This document shows positions 1 to 9,029 of a DNA stretch of 64,000 bases, piece by piece. The number at the start of each line of letters is the position of its first letter. Within the stretch, counting starts at the first letter, position 1. Source of the stretch: CAYSCW01 sp964429795 (lineage in GTDB: Bacteria; Acidobacteriota; Aminicenantia; Aminicenantales; Aminicenantaceae); assembly GCA_964429795.1 (NCBI GenBank), contig CAYSCW010000001.1, forward strand, positions 1-64,000. The letters run 5' to 3'. Under the pieces are notes generated by a model. That model did no database searches. It was given only the letters and a program-made list of their open reading frames with translations, and was not told the origin of the DNA. Made by a program: the position numbers and the translations under genes.

Positions 1-96
1 CAGACTATGACTCAGCTTTTAAGAAATGCGCAAAATCATTTATTATAATTTTACATATAAGAAAGCATATATAGTGCTAAAACCAGAAAAGGAGTT

Positions 97-1578
97 TTAT
101 TCTTCAGCGAAGGCGTCTTTGAGGAGCTGGCTCTGGCGGTTGAAGGCCACTCGCGGACTTCTTGTTTCTTTCATCATGGAGATCTCCTGGGCTATAAGTC
201 GAGCAATGTACATGGTATAGGCAGTCGCTTTACGGGATTCTCTTGTGTAGAGAGGATGGTCGCGGTTGATATAGACTACATTTCCTTCTGAAAAGCACTC
301 GGGCCCCAATTCCCCGAAAAAATCCAGACAGACAGAGACACTTTCTGTTCCCATCCTCATCCTTCGGACGATCGCATTGGGAGTTATCCTTTTTACAAGA
401 GGATGGCGCCTCTTTTTTCTTCGTGACGCGATTTGTTTTTTTTCTCCTTCGCTTTTGGCCTTGAATTCAACCTCTTTCTTCTCTTTTTCCTTTCCTTTTC
501 CAGCCACAGCTCCTCCCCCAGCCTCTGTTTCTTCCCCATAAGGAATAGGGCCAAAGGGAGAAAGATCAGGATTCTTCGCCAGGGCTTTGTGGATTCTCTG
601 GAGAGCCTCTTTGACAGCGCGGCCGGCCTTTCTTTCCTCTCTTCTGTCAGCTTCTTTCCCCAGGGTTTTCTTGATAATCCCCACAATTTTTCCCATCACC
701 TTGAGGAATTCCTGGTATTCGCCTGAATCAACGACAAAGTTTGTGCGATCAGAAGTGATGGGAAGAAAGTCGGCGTTAATTTCTCCTTTTATTCTGGCCA
801 CGACTTTGCCCCAAGTCTCCATGCCAAAAAGGTCTTTTTTTACAGTTACTCCCTTGACTTTAATGTCGATGCCCAGGTCCTTTAAGGAAGCCTTGGATTC
901 AGGAGTGATGACGATTTCTCCTGTAATCGGGCCGTACTTGCTGCCTTCTAAGATGGGAATTCTCCGTCCGATGAGGCTTCTCGGATAAAGCCTGCGTTTA
1001 TTCAAATAAACGGAAAAATCAGGAGACCTAAGAGGTACTCCCTCTGTTAATTTTCTTTCGACATCTTCGATCTCGAACGATTTAGACAGTTCAGAGAGGG
1101 TGACAGTAGTTCCATCACCTCTTTCAGGATCAGGGGCAAAAATTTCACAGGGAAGATGCCATTTATCCTTCGCCTCTTCCCATTCTTTTTTATCAAAGAT
1201 GACCCTGGCAGCAAAGCCCTTATGCTGTGTTATAACCTCAAAGCGGGAGGCGGCAGCCAACGAGGCAAATTTCCCGATACCAAACTGGCCGATTCTCACC
1301 CTCCCGAATTTTGGAGATCGAGAATGGATGACTTTTTCCTCAGAGCCGATAATGAAATACTGCTTCAGCCCTTCCATATCCATTCCTGTTCCATTATCTC
1401 TGACCGTGATTCTTTCTGGAGTGATTTCCACATGAACTTCTGTGGCGTCTGCGTCATAACCGTTATTAACCAGTTCCCTTAAGAGTTCCACGCTTTCTGT
1501 GTACAGGCGTTCTCCTATAGAGACAACATGACGTTTGTCGACAGTGACTTCCAGTTCCTTTTTCTCTTTAATTCTCAT
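97..1578 (-). CDS. GHKL (HSP90/MutL-like) ATPase of unknown role
   Basis: Predicted cytosolic ATP-binding protein of 493 residues. The N-terminal third has the Bergerat fold signature: an N-box (ELVNNGYDADA, about residues 35-45), DNGTGMD (about 61-67) and the GQFGIGKFA lid (about 97-105), as in HSP90, MutL and GyrB. The middle (about 330-400) is highly charged, rich in Lys/Glu and probably disordered. The C-terminal 100 residues form a separate region that I do not recognise. It is not a histidine kinase, because no H-box or receiver is present, and it lacks the MutL and HSP90 C-terminal domains. It is transcribed alone, about 110 bases upstream of the manC stop. Function is unknown; MORC/HSP90-like chaperone or DNA-remodelling roles are only analogies. 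Confidence 0.7.
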   Translation of the reverse strand: MRIKEKKELEVTVDKRHVVSIGERLYTESVELLRELVNNGYDADATEVHVEITPERITVRDNGTGMDMEGLKQYFIIGSEEKVIHSRSPKFGRVRIGQFGIGKFASLAAASRFEVITQHKGFAARVIFDKKEWEEAKDKWHLPCEIFAPDPERGDGTTVTLSELSKSFEIEDVERKLTEGVPLRSPDFSVYLNKRRLYPRSLIGRRIPILEGSKYGPITGEIVITPESKASLKDLGIDIKVKGVTVKKDLFGMETWGKVVARIKGEINADFLPITSDRTNFVVDSGEYQEFLKVMGKIVGIIKKTLGKEADRREERKAGRAVKEALQRIHKALAKNPDLSPFGPIPYGEETEAGGGAVAGKGKEKEKKEVEFKAKSEGEKKQIASRRKKRRHPLVKRITPNAIVRRMRMGTESVSVCLDFFGELGPECFSEGNVVYINRDHPLYTRESRKATAYTMYIARLIAQEISMMKETRSPRVAFNRQSQLLKDAFAEE

Positions 1579-1690
1579 GTTTCCACCTGTTATTCATAAT
1601 TTCAATGCTTTCATGGCTTTATATCAATGGTTGCTCTTCTCAAGAATAATTGCATTGAAATCGACATAAAAGGTCATTTTAACAGCGTGG

Positions 1691-2767
1691 TTAAAAATAT
1701 TCTTTTTTGTCTTTTTTCTGAAGATGTTCGACTATTTCCTTCACTTTCTGATCCTGGTCCTTATGACAGATAAGGAGGACATCTTCGGTGTCCACCACAA
1801 TCAGGTCATTGATTCCGATGAGGGCGGTGAGCTTATTGGGACTGTGAAGAAGGCAGCGCTCTGAGTCTAAAGCAATGTTCTCACCTTTTAGAGTATTTCC
1901 CTTCTCGTCCTGGAGCCAGATATCGACAAGCGATGACCAAGCCCCTACATCTGACCAGCCAAAATTCCCTTCACCCATCAAAACGCCTTTAGCTTTCTCC
2001 ATCAGGGCATAGTCTATGGATATTGAAGGGATTTCATCAAAAATGGCATGGATTTGAGGTTCATCATCTTTTTTGAGCGCAGCGAGTATTTTTTCCCAAT
2101 AGAAGAACATTTCAGGAGCATGGCTTTTAAGCTTTTCTTCAAAGACCGAGGCCTGCCAGATGAACATTCCCGAATTCCAGAAATAGTTACCCTGGGCTAA
2201 GAAAGCCTTGGCCGTCTCCAGGTCAGGCTTTTCTTTGAACTCCCGGACGTGGTAAAAATCTTCTCCTTTGATTTTGTGGAGACTGTCTTTTTGAAACTGG
2301 ATATAACCGTATCCTGTTGCCGGATAAGAAGGAGGGATACCGAAAGTGATGAGCATCTTTTTAGTTGATGCTGCATGAGCTGCGGCCTCGAGTTTATTGA
2401 GAAAAAGAGGGGAATCCTTTATCAAGTGATCGGCAGGGAGGGCTGCCACAACCGCCTCGGGATTTTGAAGGTAGATCCACGCTGTGGCCAGAATTAAGGA
2501 TGGGGCTGTGTTTTTTCCCTGGGGTTCGATAAGAAGGTTTGTTTCCGGGATTTCGGGAAGAAGGTTTTGGATGGTCTGGGTATGCTCGCGGTTGGCTATG
2601 GTGTAGATATGGGAGAAGGACACAAGGGGCAATAGACGTTCCACTGTTTCCTGGATCATGGATTTTTCGCTGACAATGGGGAGAAACTGCTTTGGTTTTT
2701 TCTCCCGGCTTAAAGGCCAGAATCGGGTCCCTGATCCTCCAGCCATGATTACGGCCCGAAAATCCAT
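1691..2767 (-). CDS. manC: Mannose-1-phosphate guanylyltransferase
   Basis: Makes GDP-mannose from mannose-1-phosphate and GTP for surface polysaccharide synthesis. The 358-residue length matches the single-domain ManC form without the C-terminal cupin isomerase domain. The nucleotidyltransferase signature is at the N-terminus (MAGGSGTRFWPLS, about residues 8-20, followed by KPKQFLP), and FKEKPD lies near the middle. The ATG is preceded by GAGGAAAG, a good ribosome site. It follows the phosphomannomutase gene, which makes its substrate, with about 90 bases between them that carry repeat-like ATTATTCAT motifs. Family assignment is firm; specificity for GDP over other nucleotides is inferred. 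Confidence 0.9.
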   Translation of the reverse strand: MDFRAVIMAGGSGTRFWPLSREKKPKQFLPIVSEKSMIQETVERLLPLVSFSHIYTIANREHTQTIQNLLPEIPETNLLIEPQGKNTAPSLILATAWIYLQNPEAVVAALPADHLIKDSPLFLNKLEAAAHAASTKKMLITFGIPPSYPATGYGYIQFQKDSLHKIKGEDFYHVREFKEKPDLETAKAFLAQGNYFWNSGMFIWQASVFEEKLKSHAPEMFFYWEKILAALKKDDEPQIHAIFDEIPSISIDYALMEKAKGVLMGEGNFGWSDVGAWSSLVDIWLQDEKGNTLKGENIALDSERCLLHSPNKLTALIGINDLIVVDTEDVLLICHKDQDQKVKEIVEHLQKKDKKEYF

Positions 2768-2791
2768 TCTTTCCTCACTTTAATGATTTAT

Positions 2792-2842
2792 TTAACCCGG
2801 ATTATTCATAAAAAATCCAGGCGAACCTGCATTATTAGGGAA
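2792..2842. repeat. Two half-sites of an ATTATT-type dispersed repeat
   Basis: Between manC and the phosphomannomutase gene, two same-orientation copies of a motif read AACCCGGATTATTCAT and AACCTGCATTATTAGG. Both resemble the arms of the inverted repeat at 32661-32735 (CTGCATTATTCA). They are probably remnants of one repeat family. They could also be chance AT-rich similarity, so confidence is low. Confidence 0.4.
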
Positions 2843-2857
2843 ATCAAGGGACACGTT

Positions 2858-4258
2858 TCAAAGCGCTGCCAACCCCTTGATGGCTCTCTCCAATGTCTTC
2901 TCGACTTCTTTTTTTATGGAAACCAGATCCTCTTGGGTTTCGGCCTCGAAACGCAGAACCAGGACTTCCTGGGTGTTGGAGGGACGAACCAGAGCCCATC
3001 CAGTAGGGTATTTGGCCCGGACGCCGTCGATATCGATGATGGGATACTTCTGGGCAAGCTCCTTCTTGACCTCTTCGACGATCTTGAACTTGACCTCGTC
3101 GGAAGCATAGATTCTGATTTCAGGTGTGGTGTATGTTCGGGGAAGGTCGGAGAGCATCTCAGAGAGCTTTTTATCGGAGCGAGAAAGAATCTCGAGCAGT
3201 CTCGCCGAAGAATAGATGGCATCATCGAAACCAAAATACCGGTCTGCAAAGAAGATGTGGCCGCTCATTTCTCCGGCCAGAAGGGCCTTTTCTTCCTTGA
3301 TTTTTTTCTTGATTAGAGAGTGGCCTGTTTTCCACATGATGGGCCGGCCACCCAATCTATCGATTTCTTCATAGAGGAGTTTGGATGCTTTCACCTCGGA
3401 TATAACGGCTGCTCCTGGGTGGGAAGGGAGAACATCTCGCGAAAAGACAATCAGCAGCTGGTCTCCCCACAAAATCGTCCCTTTGTCGTCGATGACCCCT
3501 AACCTGTCGCCATCTCCATCAAAGGCAATACCAACATCTGCTTTAATTTCAGCAACTTTCTCGATCAGCTCTTTGAGTGCAGCAGGAAGAGTGGGGTCAG
3601 GATGATGGTTGGGAAAAGTGCCGTCCATCTCACAGTAAAGCTCTGTCACATCACACCCCAGTTTTTTAAACAGAGGAGAGGCGACCACTCCAGCTGTTCC
3701 GTTTCCTGCATCCACCACTACTTTTATTTTCTTTTCCAGCTTGATGTCCTTGAGGATATAGTCCTGGTACTCAGGCATGATGTTGTAAGTCTTTTTGATG
3801 TCGGTCTGGTCTTCAATAAAATCTTCATTTTTGATGATGGTATAGATATCCTGGATGGCATCTCCGTAGAGTGTCTCTTCCCCTATCATGATCTTAAACC
3901 CGTTGTATTCAGGGGGATTGTGCGAGCCAGTGATGATGATTCCTGCTTCTTTTTTCTTGAAATACATGGTGAAATAGAGGAGAGGGGTAGGGATAATACC
4001 CAGATCGACAACCTCGCAGCCTGTGGAGTGAAGGCCTTTGGTAAGGATTTCAAAAAACCGAGGAGATGAAAGGCGGCAGTCCCGTCCCAGAGCCACTTCT
4101 TTTCTGTTATTCTGGCGGAAACAGGTGCCGATTCCTTTTCCAAGGAGTTCGACGGTTTCCGGGGTGAGATCTTTATCTACGATTCCTCTGATATCATATT
4201 GTCTGAAAATATCGGGATTGATGTTCACTTTACCCTCCAGGTCAGGCCTCATCGGCAA
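2858..4258 (-). CDS. manB: Phosphomannomutase/phosphoglucomutase
   Basis: Interconverts hexose-6-phosphate and hexose-1-phosphate, feeding ManC. The 466 residues have the four-domain alpha-D-phosphohexomutase layout: catalytic serine loop TGSHNPPEYNGFK (about residues 105-117), metal loop DGDGDR (about 245-250), sugar-binding GEMSGH (about 330-335) and a C-terminal phosphate-binding loop (RPSNTQE). Start choice is open. A TTG at 4258 is well spaced behind GGGAGG, while the first ATG is two codons later (4252). Substrate range (mannose versus glucose, AlgC-like) cannot be told from sequence; the manC neighbour favours mannose. Confidence 0.88.
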   Translation of the reverse strand: MPMRPDLEGKVNINPDIFRQYDIRGIVDKDLTPETVELLGKGIGTCFRQNNRKEVALGRDCRLSSPRFFEILTKGLHSTGCEVVDLGIIPTPLLYFTMYFKKKEAGIIITGSHNPPEYNGFKIMIGEETLYGDAIQDIYTIIKNEDFIEDQTDIKKTYNIMPEYQDYILKDIKLEKKIKVVVDAGNGTAGVVASPLFKKLGCDVTELYCEMDGTFPNHHPDPTLPAALKELIEKVAEIKADVGIAFDGDGDRLGVIDDKGTILWGDQLLIVFSRDVLPSHPGAAVISEVKASKLLYEEIDRLGGRPIMWKTGHSLIKKKIKEEKALLAGEMSGHIFFADRYFGFDDAIYSSARLLEILSRSDKKLSEMLSDLPRTYTTPEIRIYASDEVKFKIVEEVKKELAQKYPIIDIDGVRAKYPTGWALVRPSNTQEVLVLRFEAETQEDLVSIKKEVEKTLERAIKGLAAL

Positions 4259-4344
4259 GCGGGGCCTCCCAATTTCTTTTTAACTGCCGTTTTAAGGGAA
4301 ACATATATTGAATTTCCAGGGATCATATTTCCAGGTTACGGATT

Positions 4345-4899
4345 CTACTTTTCCTCTTCTCCATCCATTAGATGGGTTATGTTCTTGATATTGGACTGGA
4401 TAATCTCCCATTTATCCTGGACTTCGAGGATAAAGTCGATGAATTCCCTTACAGCCCCCTTGCCTCCTGCGTTCGAGCAGATAAAATGACTGTGTTTTTT
4501 TATTTCAGGGTGAGCGTCGGATACCGCCCCGGCCAATCCCACGCATTTGATTACTTCAAGGTCACCCACGTCATCCCCGATATAGGCGATCTGGTCAAGA
4601 GTGAGCCTGTGTTTTTCCAGGATCGCATCCAGGGCCTTTTTCTTATCAAGGATTCCCTGATAGATTTCGATGATCTTCAGCTTTTCCGCCCTTATCTTCA
4701 GGGACTTGGAGGTTTTTCCGGTGATGATTCCGGTTTTCAGGCCGGCCAGATAAGCCAGCAGGATGCCTGTGCCATCCTTGACATTATAGGATTTGAGTTC
4801 TTCCCCATCAGGGAGGATAAGGAGAGTTCCGTCAGTAAGGGTCCCGTCCACATCCATGAGGATCATTCTTATCTTTTGTGCGCGCTCTTTTTTGTCCAT
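4345..4899 (-). CDS. kdsC: 3-deoxy-D-manno-octulosonate 8-phosphate phosphatase
   Basis: HAD-superfamily phosphatase that removes phosphate from KDO-8-phosphate. The DVDGTLTDG motif near the N-terminus supplies the nucleophile Asp and acid/base Asp. GDDVGDLEV is the C-terminal metal-binding motif. At about 184 residues it has the usual size of the cap-less KdsC family. I place the start at the ATG that overlaps the kdsD stop as TGATG (4899). A GTG at 4920 would add seven residues but has no visible ribosome site. The overlap with kdsD suggests translational coupling. Confidence 0.88.
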   Translation of the reverse strand: MDKKERAQKIRMILMDVDGTLTDGTLLILPDGEELKSYNVKDGTGILLAYLAGLKTGIITGKTSKSLKIRAEKLKIIEIYQGILDKKKALDAILEKHRLTLDQIAYIGDDVGDLEVIKCVGLAGAVSDAHPEIKKHSHFICSNAGGKGAVREFIDFILEVQDKWEIIQSNIKNITHLMDGEEEK

Positions 4900-5870
4900 C
4901 AAAACATCTCTGTACGCCACAGATCATGAAGGTGGATGATCCCTTCGATTTTTCCGCTCTTATTCTTGACGACGAGGGAAGTGACCTTGTTCTCTTCCAT
5001 GAGATTTAAAGCCTTGGTAGCCAGCTCGTCCTTGGCGATGGTTATAGGATCAGGAGTCATACAGTCTTCGGCAGTTTTATACAGAAAATTTTTCTTGTAG
5101 CTCTGGATTTTACGCCTTAAATCGCCGTCAGTGATGATTCCTACAAGCTTCTCCTCATCATCGATAACACAGCTCATGCCCAATTTCTTGCTGCTCATTT
5201 CTTCCAAAACTTCCCTCATGGGAGCGCTTTTATGCACGTGGGGAATCTGGCCGCCTCTGTGCATCAAATGGCTCACCTTAAGGAGTTTCCTTCCAGCCTG
5301 GCCTTTAGGGTGGAAAAAGGCGAAATCCTTCTCGCTGAATCCTCGCTTTTTCATCAAGGCAACGGCTAGGGCATCTCCCAGAGCTAAAGCGGCGGTTGAG
5401 CTGGCTGTGGGTATCAGGTCGATGGGTTCGGCCTCTTTTTCCACTTTGGATTCAAGGACAATATCGCTGTATTGGGCCAACTTGGAGTTTTTGTCGCCGG
5501 TGATACTGATGAGTTTCACCCCGATTCTTTTGACAAAATCCAGAAGATAACAGATTTCTCGAGTCTCTCCGCTGTAAGAGATAGCCAGCAATATGTCTTC
5601 TTTGCGGATCATTCCCAGGTCTCCGTGGCCGGCTTCAGCCGGATGGATGAAGATAGCCGGGGTTCCACAGCTGGCCAGGGTGGCGGCAACCTTACGGCCG
5701 ATAAGGCCCGATTTGCCCATGCCGGTGACAATTACCCGGGAATTTTTACTGAAGATCAGCTGCACCGCTTTGAAGAATTTTTCATCCAGACTGGAAGCCA
5801 GAGTTTTGACCGCATTTGCCTCGATATTCAACACGTCCTTTCCGATTTGGATGATGTCCTCTTTTTTCAT
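4899..5870 (-). CDS. kdsD: D-arabinose-5-phosphate isomerase
   Basis: Converts ribulose-5-phosphate to arabinose-5-phosphate, the first step to KDO. Domains in order: an N-terminal SIS sugar-isomerase domain (about residues 1-190, with the TGMGKSGLIGRK phosphate-binding loop) and two CBS domains (about 205-323). The 323-residue length matches KdsD/KpsF. It sits between kdsA and kdsC, overlapping kdsC by one base (TGATG). The CBS pair may sense nucleotide or pathway intermediates; this is family knowledge, not visible here. Confidence 0.92.
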   Translation of the reverse strand: MKKEDIIQIGKDVLNIEANAVKTLASSLDEKFFKAVQLIFSKNSRVIVTGMGKSGLIGRKVAATLASCGTPAIFIHPAEAGHGDLGMIRKEDILLAISYSGETREICYLLDFVKRIGVKLISITGDKNSKLAQYSDIVLESKVEKEAEPIDLIPTASSTAALALGDALAVALMKKRGFSEKDFAFFHPKGQAGRKLLKVSHLMHRGGQIPHVHKSAPMREVLEEMSSKKLGMSCVIDDEEKLVGIITDGDLRRKIQSYKKNFLYKTAEDCMTPDPITIAKDELATKALNLMEENKVTSLVVKNKSGKIEGIIHLHDLWRTEMF

Positions 5871-5883
5871 TTTTTTCTCTTTA

Positions 5884-6732
5884 TTAGAGGAGAGATTTGT
5901 GTTTAACTCTCCATTTTTTGAGTTCGAGTAGAGAGGCCAGAAGAGGATTTAACCTATTTATTATCAATGAATTATGTTTATCTGAAAGGGCCTGTGCAGG
6001 GTTGTCATGAACTTCCAGAAAAAGTCCGTCCGCGCCTACGCTGATCCCGGCACTGGCGATAAAAGGAATGAATTTCGCCTCTCCTCCTGAAGAAGTGACC
6101 TCTCCCCCCGGTCTTTGCACACTGTGGGACGCATCGATGACCACCGGATATCCCCAAGCTTTCATGATAGGAATGGAACGGACATCAAAGACAAGGTTAT
6201 TGTATCCAAAAGAAGTTCCTCTTTCGGTGAGGATGATTTTTTCATTGCCTTGACTGAGAGCCTTGTCCAGCGCATTTTTCATATCATGGGGAGAGAGGAA
6301 TTGTCCTTTCTTGATGTTAACCGTTTTTTTCGTTTTGGCAGCCTCAACGATGAGGTCCGTCTGTCGGCTGAGGAAAGCCGGGATTTGGATCACATCCAGA
6401 ACTTGGGCGGCTTTCTCAATATCGGAGATCTGGTGGACATCGGAGAGGACGGGAACGGAGAGTTCCTTTTTGATACGCTTCAGGATTTCCAATCCTTTCT
6501 CCAGTCCTGGGCCGCGGTAGGATTGTATCGAGGAGCGGTTGGCTTTATCATAGGAAGCCTTGAAAATAAAAGGGATACGGAGATCTTCACATATTTTTTT
6601 TATCTCCTTTGCCATAAAAAGTGCATGATCCTGGCTTTCTATGACACAGGGGCCAGCGATCAGGAAGAGAGAGTTTCCCGCTCCGATCTTAATTTTTTGG
6701 TCGATACTTATTTCTTTTGCGGCGATAGGCAT
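5884..6732 (-). CDS. kdsA: 3-deoxy-8-phosphooctulonate synthase
   Basis: Condenses phosphoenolpyruvate with arabinose-5-phosphate to KDO-8-phosphate in the cytosol. The 282-residue TIM barrel carries GPCVIES near residue 27, KASYDKANRSS and the DASHSVQRPGG segment typical of KdsA. The start lies 44 bases inside the end of pyrG and has GGAG seven bases upstream, so translation is probably coupled to pyrG. Whether it is the metal-dependent or metal-independent type cannot be decided reliably by eye. Confidence 0.93.
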   Translation of the reverse strand: MPIAAKEISIDQKIKIGAGNSLFLIAGPCVIESQDHALFMAKEIKKICEDLRIPFIFKASYDKANRSSIQSYRGPGLEKGLEILKRIKKELSVPVLSDVHQISDIEKAAQVLDVIQIPAFLSRQTDLIVEAAKTKKTVNIKKGQFLSPHDMKNALDKALSQGNEKIILTERGTSFGYNNLVFDVRSIPIMKAWGYPVVIDASHSVQRPGGEVTSSGGEAKFIPFIASAGISVGADGLFLEVHDNPAQALSDKHNSLIINRLNPLLASLLELKKWRVKHKSLL

Positions 6733-8311
6733 AACTTGCTCCGATAAAAGCTTTGAACAGAGGGTGAGGCTTTAGAGGTTTGGATTTGAATTCGGGATGG
6801 AACTGGCATCCCAGAAACCAGGGGTGGTTTCGGACCTCGATGATTTCGACCAAGTCGTGTTTAGGGTTTTTTCCTGAAATAACCAGCCCGGCTCTGGAGA
6901 GGACATCCTCGAATTCTGGATTGAATTCATAGCGATGCCGGTGGCGTTCATAGACGTTTGTTTTCTCGTAGGCTCTTTCGGCAATAGATCCTTTTTTCAG
7001 GCGACACAGGAATTGTCCCAGCCTCATGGTGCCGCCCAGTGCCTGCACACCTTTAAGCTCCCGCCATTTAAAAAAGATTTTGTGAGGGGTCTTCGAGTCA
7101 AACTCTGTGCTGTTAGCTCCGTTAAGCTCGGCCATATTTCGGGCGAATTCGATGGTGGCACACTGCATCCCGAGACAAATACCGAAATAGGGAATTTTGC
7201 GTTTGCGCGCAAAGGTTACGGCTTTGATCTTTCCTTCTATTCCCCTGACGCCAAACCCGCCAGGGACAAGTATCCCATCAGTCCCCGCCAGAATCTCTTC
7301 TGGTTTTTCCTTCTCCAGATCTTCGGCTTCGATCCAGGAAATGTTGAGCTTGAGTTCATGAGCTGTAGCGGCATGGCCGAGAGCCTGGGTGAGGCTAATA
7401 TAGGAATCATGAAGGCCTGCATACTTTCCCACCAGGGCGATGGTCACTTCATCCCGGGGATTTTGCATCCTCTCCACCATCTCTTTCCAACGGCTTAGAC
7501 GGCGTTTTTTGGGGGGGAGGGTGAACCGTTGAAGGATGATGGTGTCCAGCTTTTCCTGGGCAAAGATAAGAGGGATCTCGTAAATGTTCTCCACGTCCTT
7601 GGCTGTGATGACCGCATTAAAGGGAACATTGGTGAAGAGGGAAATTTTGGCCTTTATTTCTTCGGGTAGAAACCGGTCAGTCCGGCAGAGTATGATATCG
7701 GGCTGAATTCCTATGGAGAGCAATTCACGCACGCTGTGTTGGGTGGGTTTTGTCTTGAGCTCTCCTGATGTCTTCATATAAGGGACCAATGTCAGATGGA
7801 TGAAAAGTGAATTATCCTTTCCCAAAGCAAGCCTCATCTGTCTTGTTGCCTCCAGGAAAGGAAGACTTTCGATATCTCCCACCGTACCGCCGATCTCCAC
7901 GATTATGATATCATTCTCGTCAGCAACAGAGTAAAAGGCCTGCTTTATCTCATCTGTTACATGGGGAATGACCTGAACAGTCTTTCCCAGGTATTCTCCC
8001 ATCCGTTCCTTCTTGAGGATGTTCTCATATATTTTGCCGGCCGTCCAGTTGTTGGCTTGGGAAGTTCTGGTTGAAGTGAACCGTTCATAATGGCCCAAAT
8101 CGAGGTCTGTTTCTGCCCCGTCATCTGTGACATAGACCTCTCCGTGTTGAAAAGGGTTCATTGTTCCTGGGTCGACGTTCAAGTAAGGATCGAATTTTTG
8201 GAGGGTGATCCTATATCCATGGCTTTCCAGGAGCATGCCGATGGAAGCGGCAGCGATTCCCTTCCCCAAGGCAGAAAGTACTCCTCCGGTGATAAATATG
8301 AATTTACTCAT
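6689..8311 (-). CDS. pyrG: CTP synthase
   Basis: Makes CTP from UTP, ATP and glutamine. The 540-residue protein begins with the synthetase domain (ITGGVLSALGKGIAAAS), followed by the class I glutamine amidotransferase domain with the catalytic Cys in YFGICLGMQ (about residue 375-385) and the His-Glu pair in HPEF near the end. It is flanked by kdsB upstream and kdsA downstream with overlaps on both sides. CTP is the direct co-substrate of KdsB, so this location makes metabolic sense. Confidence 0.95.
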   Translation of the reverse strand: MSKFIFITGGVLSALGKGIAAASIGMLLESHGYRITLQKFDPYLNVDPGTMNPFQHGEVYVTDDGAETDLDLGHYERFTSTRTSQANNWTAGKIYENILKKERMGEYLGKTVQVIPHVTDEIKQAFYSVADENDIIIVEIGGTVGDIESLPFLEATRQMRLALGKDNSLFIHLTLVPYMKTSGELKTKPTQHSVRELLSIGIQPDIILCRTDRFLPEEIKAKISLFTNVPFNAVITAKDVENIYEIPLIFAQEKLDTIILQRFTLPPKKRRLSRWKEMVERMQNPRDEVTIALVGKYAGLHDSYISLTQALGHAATAHELKLNISWIEAEDLEKEKPEEILAGTDGILVPGGFGVRGIEGKIKAVTFARKRKIPYFGICLGMQCATIEFARNMAELNGANSTEFDSKTPHKIFFKWRELKGVQALGGTMRLGQFLCRLKKGSIAERAYEKTNVYERHRHRYEFNPEFEDVLSRAGLVISGKNPKHDLVEIIEVRNHPWFLGCQFHPEFKSKPLKPHPLFKAFIGASYAYRRKRNKYRPKN

Positions 8312-9029
8312 TTTCTCTTCTTGTCAGGATCTCTTCCACCCTGATTATATCCTGAGGAGAGTCCACACTCAAGGCAGAATATGGGGATTCTATGACTTTT
8401 ATCCGGAAGCCGTTCTCCAGGGCTCTGAGTTGCTCGAGTTTTTCCGCTTTCTCCAGCCTGGAAGGCGGCATGTCCCGAAATCGAAGCAGGAAATCTCTCT
8501 GATAGCCATAGACTCCTATATGCTTAAGAAAGTAGTCATTGGCCCAGCAAGGGAGCGGGGATCGAGAAAAATAGAGGGCAAAGCCTTTTTTATCAACCAC
8601 TACTTTAACCGTATCCTCTTCTTTTAAGTTGCCCAGGTCATTGACTTTAGCCGCCACTGTAGCCATGGGGATGGATTCATTCTGAAGGGCACAGATCAGC
8701 TCGTCGATAACTTCTTCCCTGATGAGTGGTACATCCCCTTGAATGTTAATAACAATCGGTGTCTTTATCTTTTCAGCCACCTCCGCCACTCTCTCTGTAC
8801 CTGTGTTGTGGTCAGGAGATGTCATCCATACCTCGGCTCCGAAAGCTAGGCAGGCTTTTCGAATTCTTTCGTCATCGGTAGCGATGACGAGGCGCGAGAG
8901 GTGCTTTGCCCTGCGTGCTCCTTCAAAGACTCTCTGGACCATCGGTTTTCCATGGATCGAAGCCAGCGGCTTTCCAGGGAAACGGCGAGAATGGTAGCGA
9001 GCAGGGATAACACCTAAAGCCTGTTTCAA
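8304..9029 (-). CDS. kdsB: CMP-KDO synthetase
   Basis: Activates KDO with CTP to CMP-KDO for lipid A core assembly. The 241-residue protein starts with the nucleotidyltransferase signature IPARYHSRRFPGKPL and contains the NIQGDVPLI metal site (about residue 98) and an LRALENG region near the C-terminus. It overlaps pyrG by 8 bases and the bactofilin gene by 4, consistent with one transcript. With kdsA, kdsC and kdsD all present, the window encodes the full soluble KDO pathway except the transferase. Confidence 0.94.
   Translation of the reverse strand: MKQALGVIPARYHSRRFPGKPLASIHGKPMVQRVFEGARRAKHLSRLVIATDDERIRKACLAFGAEVWMTSPDHNTGTERVAEVAEKIKTPIVINIQGDVPLIREEVIDELICALQNESIPMATVAAKVNDLGNLKEEDTVKVVVDKKGFALYFSRSPLPCWANDYFLKHIGVYGYQRDFLLRFRDMPPSRLEKAEKLEQLRALENGFRIKVIESPYSALSVDSPQDIIRVEEILTRRENE

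Noticed and set aside
1599..1661. Inverted repeat ATTTCAATGC / GCATTGAAAT upstream of the GHKL gene
   Set aside because: Only 10-base arms in AT-rich sequence with a 43-base spacer; it could be chance, and no related copy was seen.
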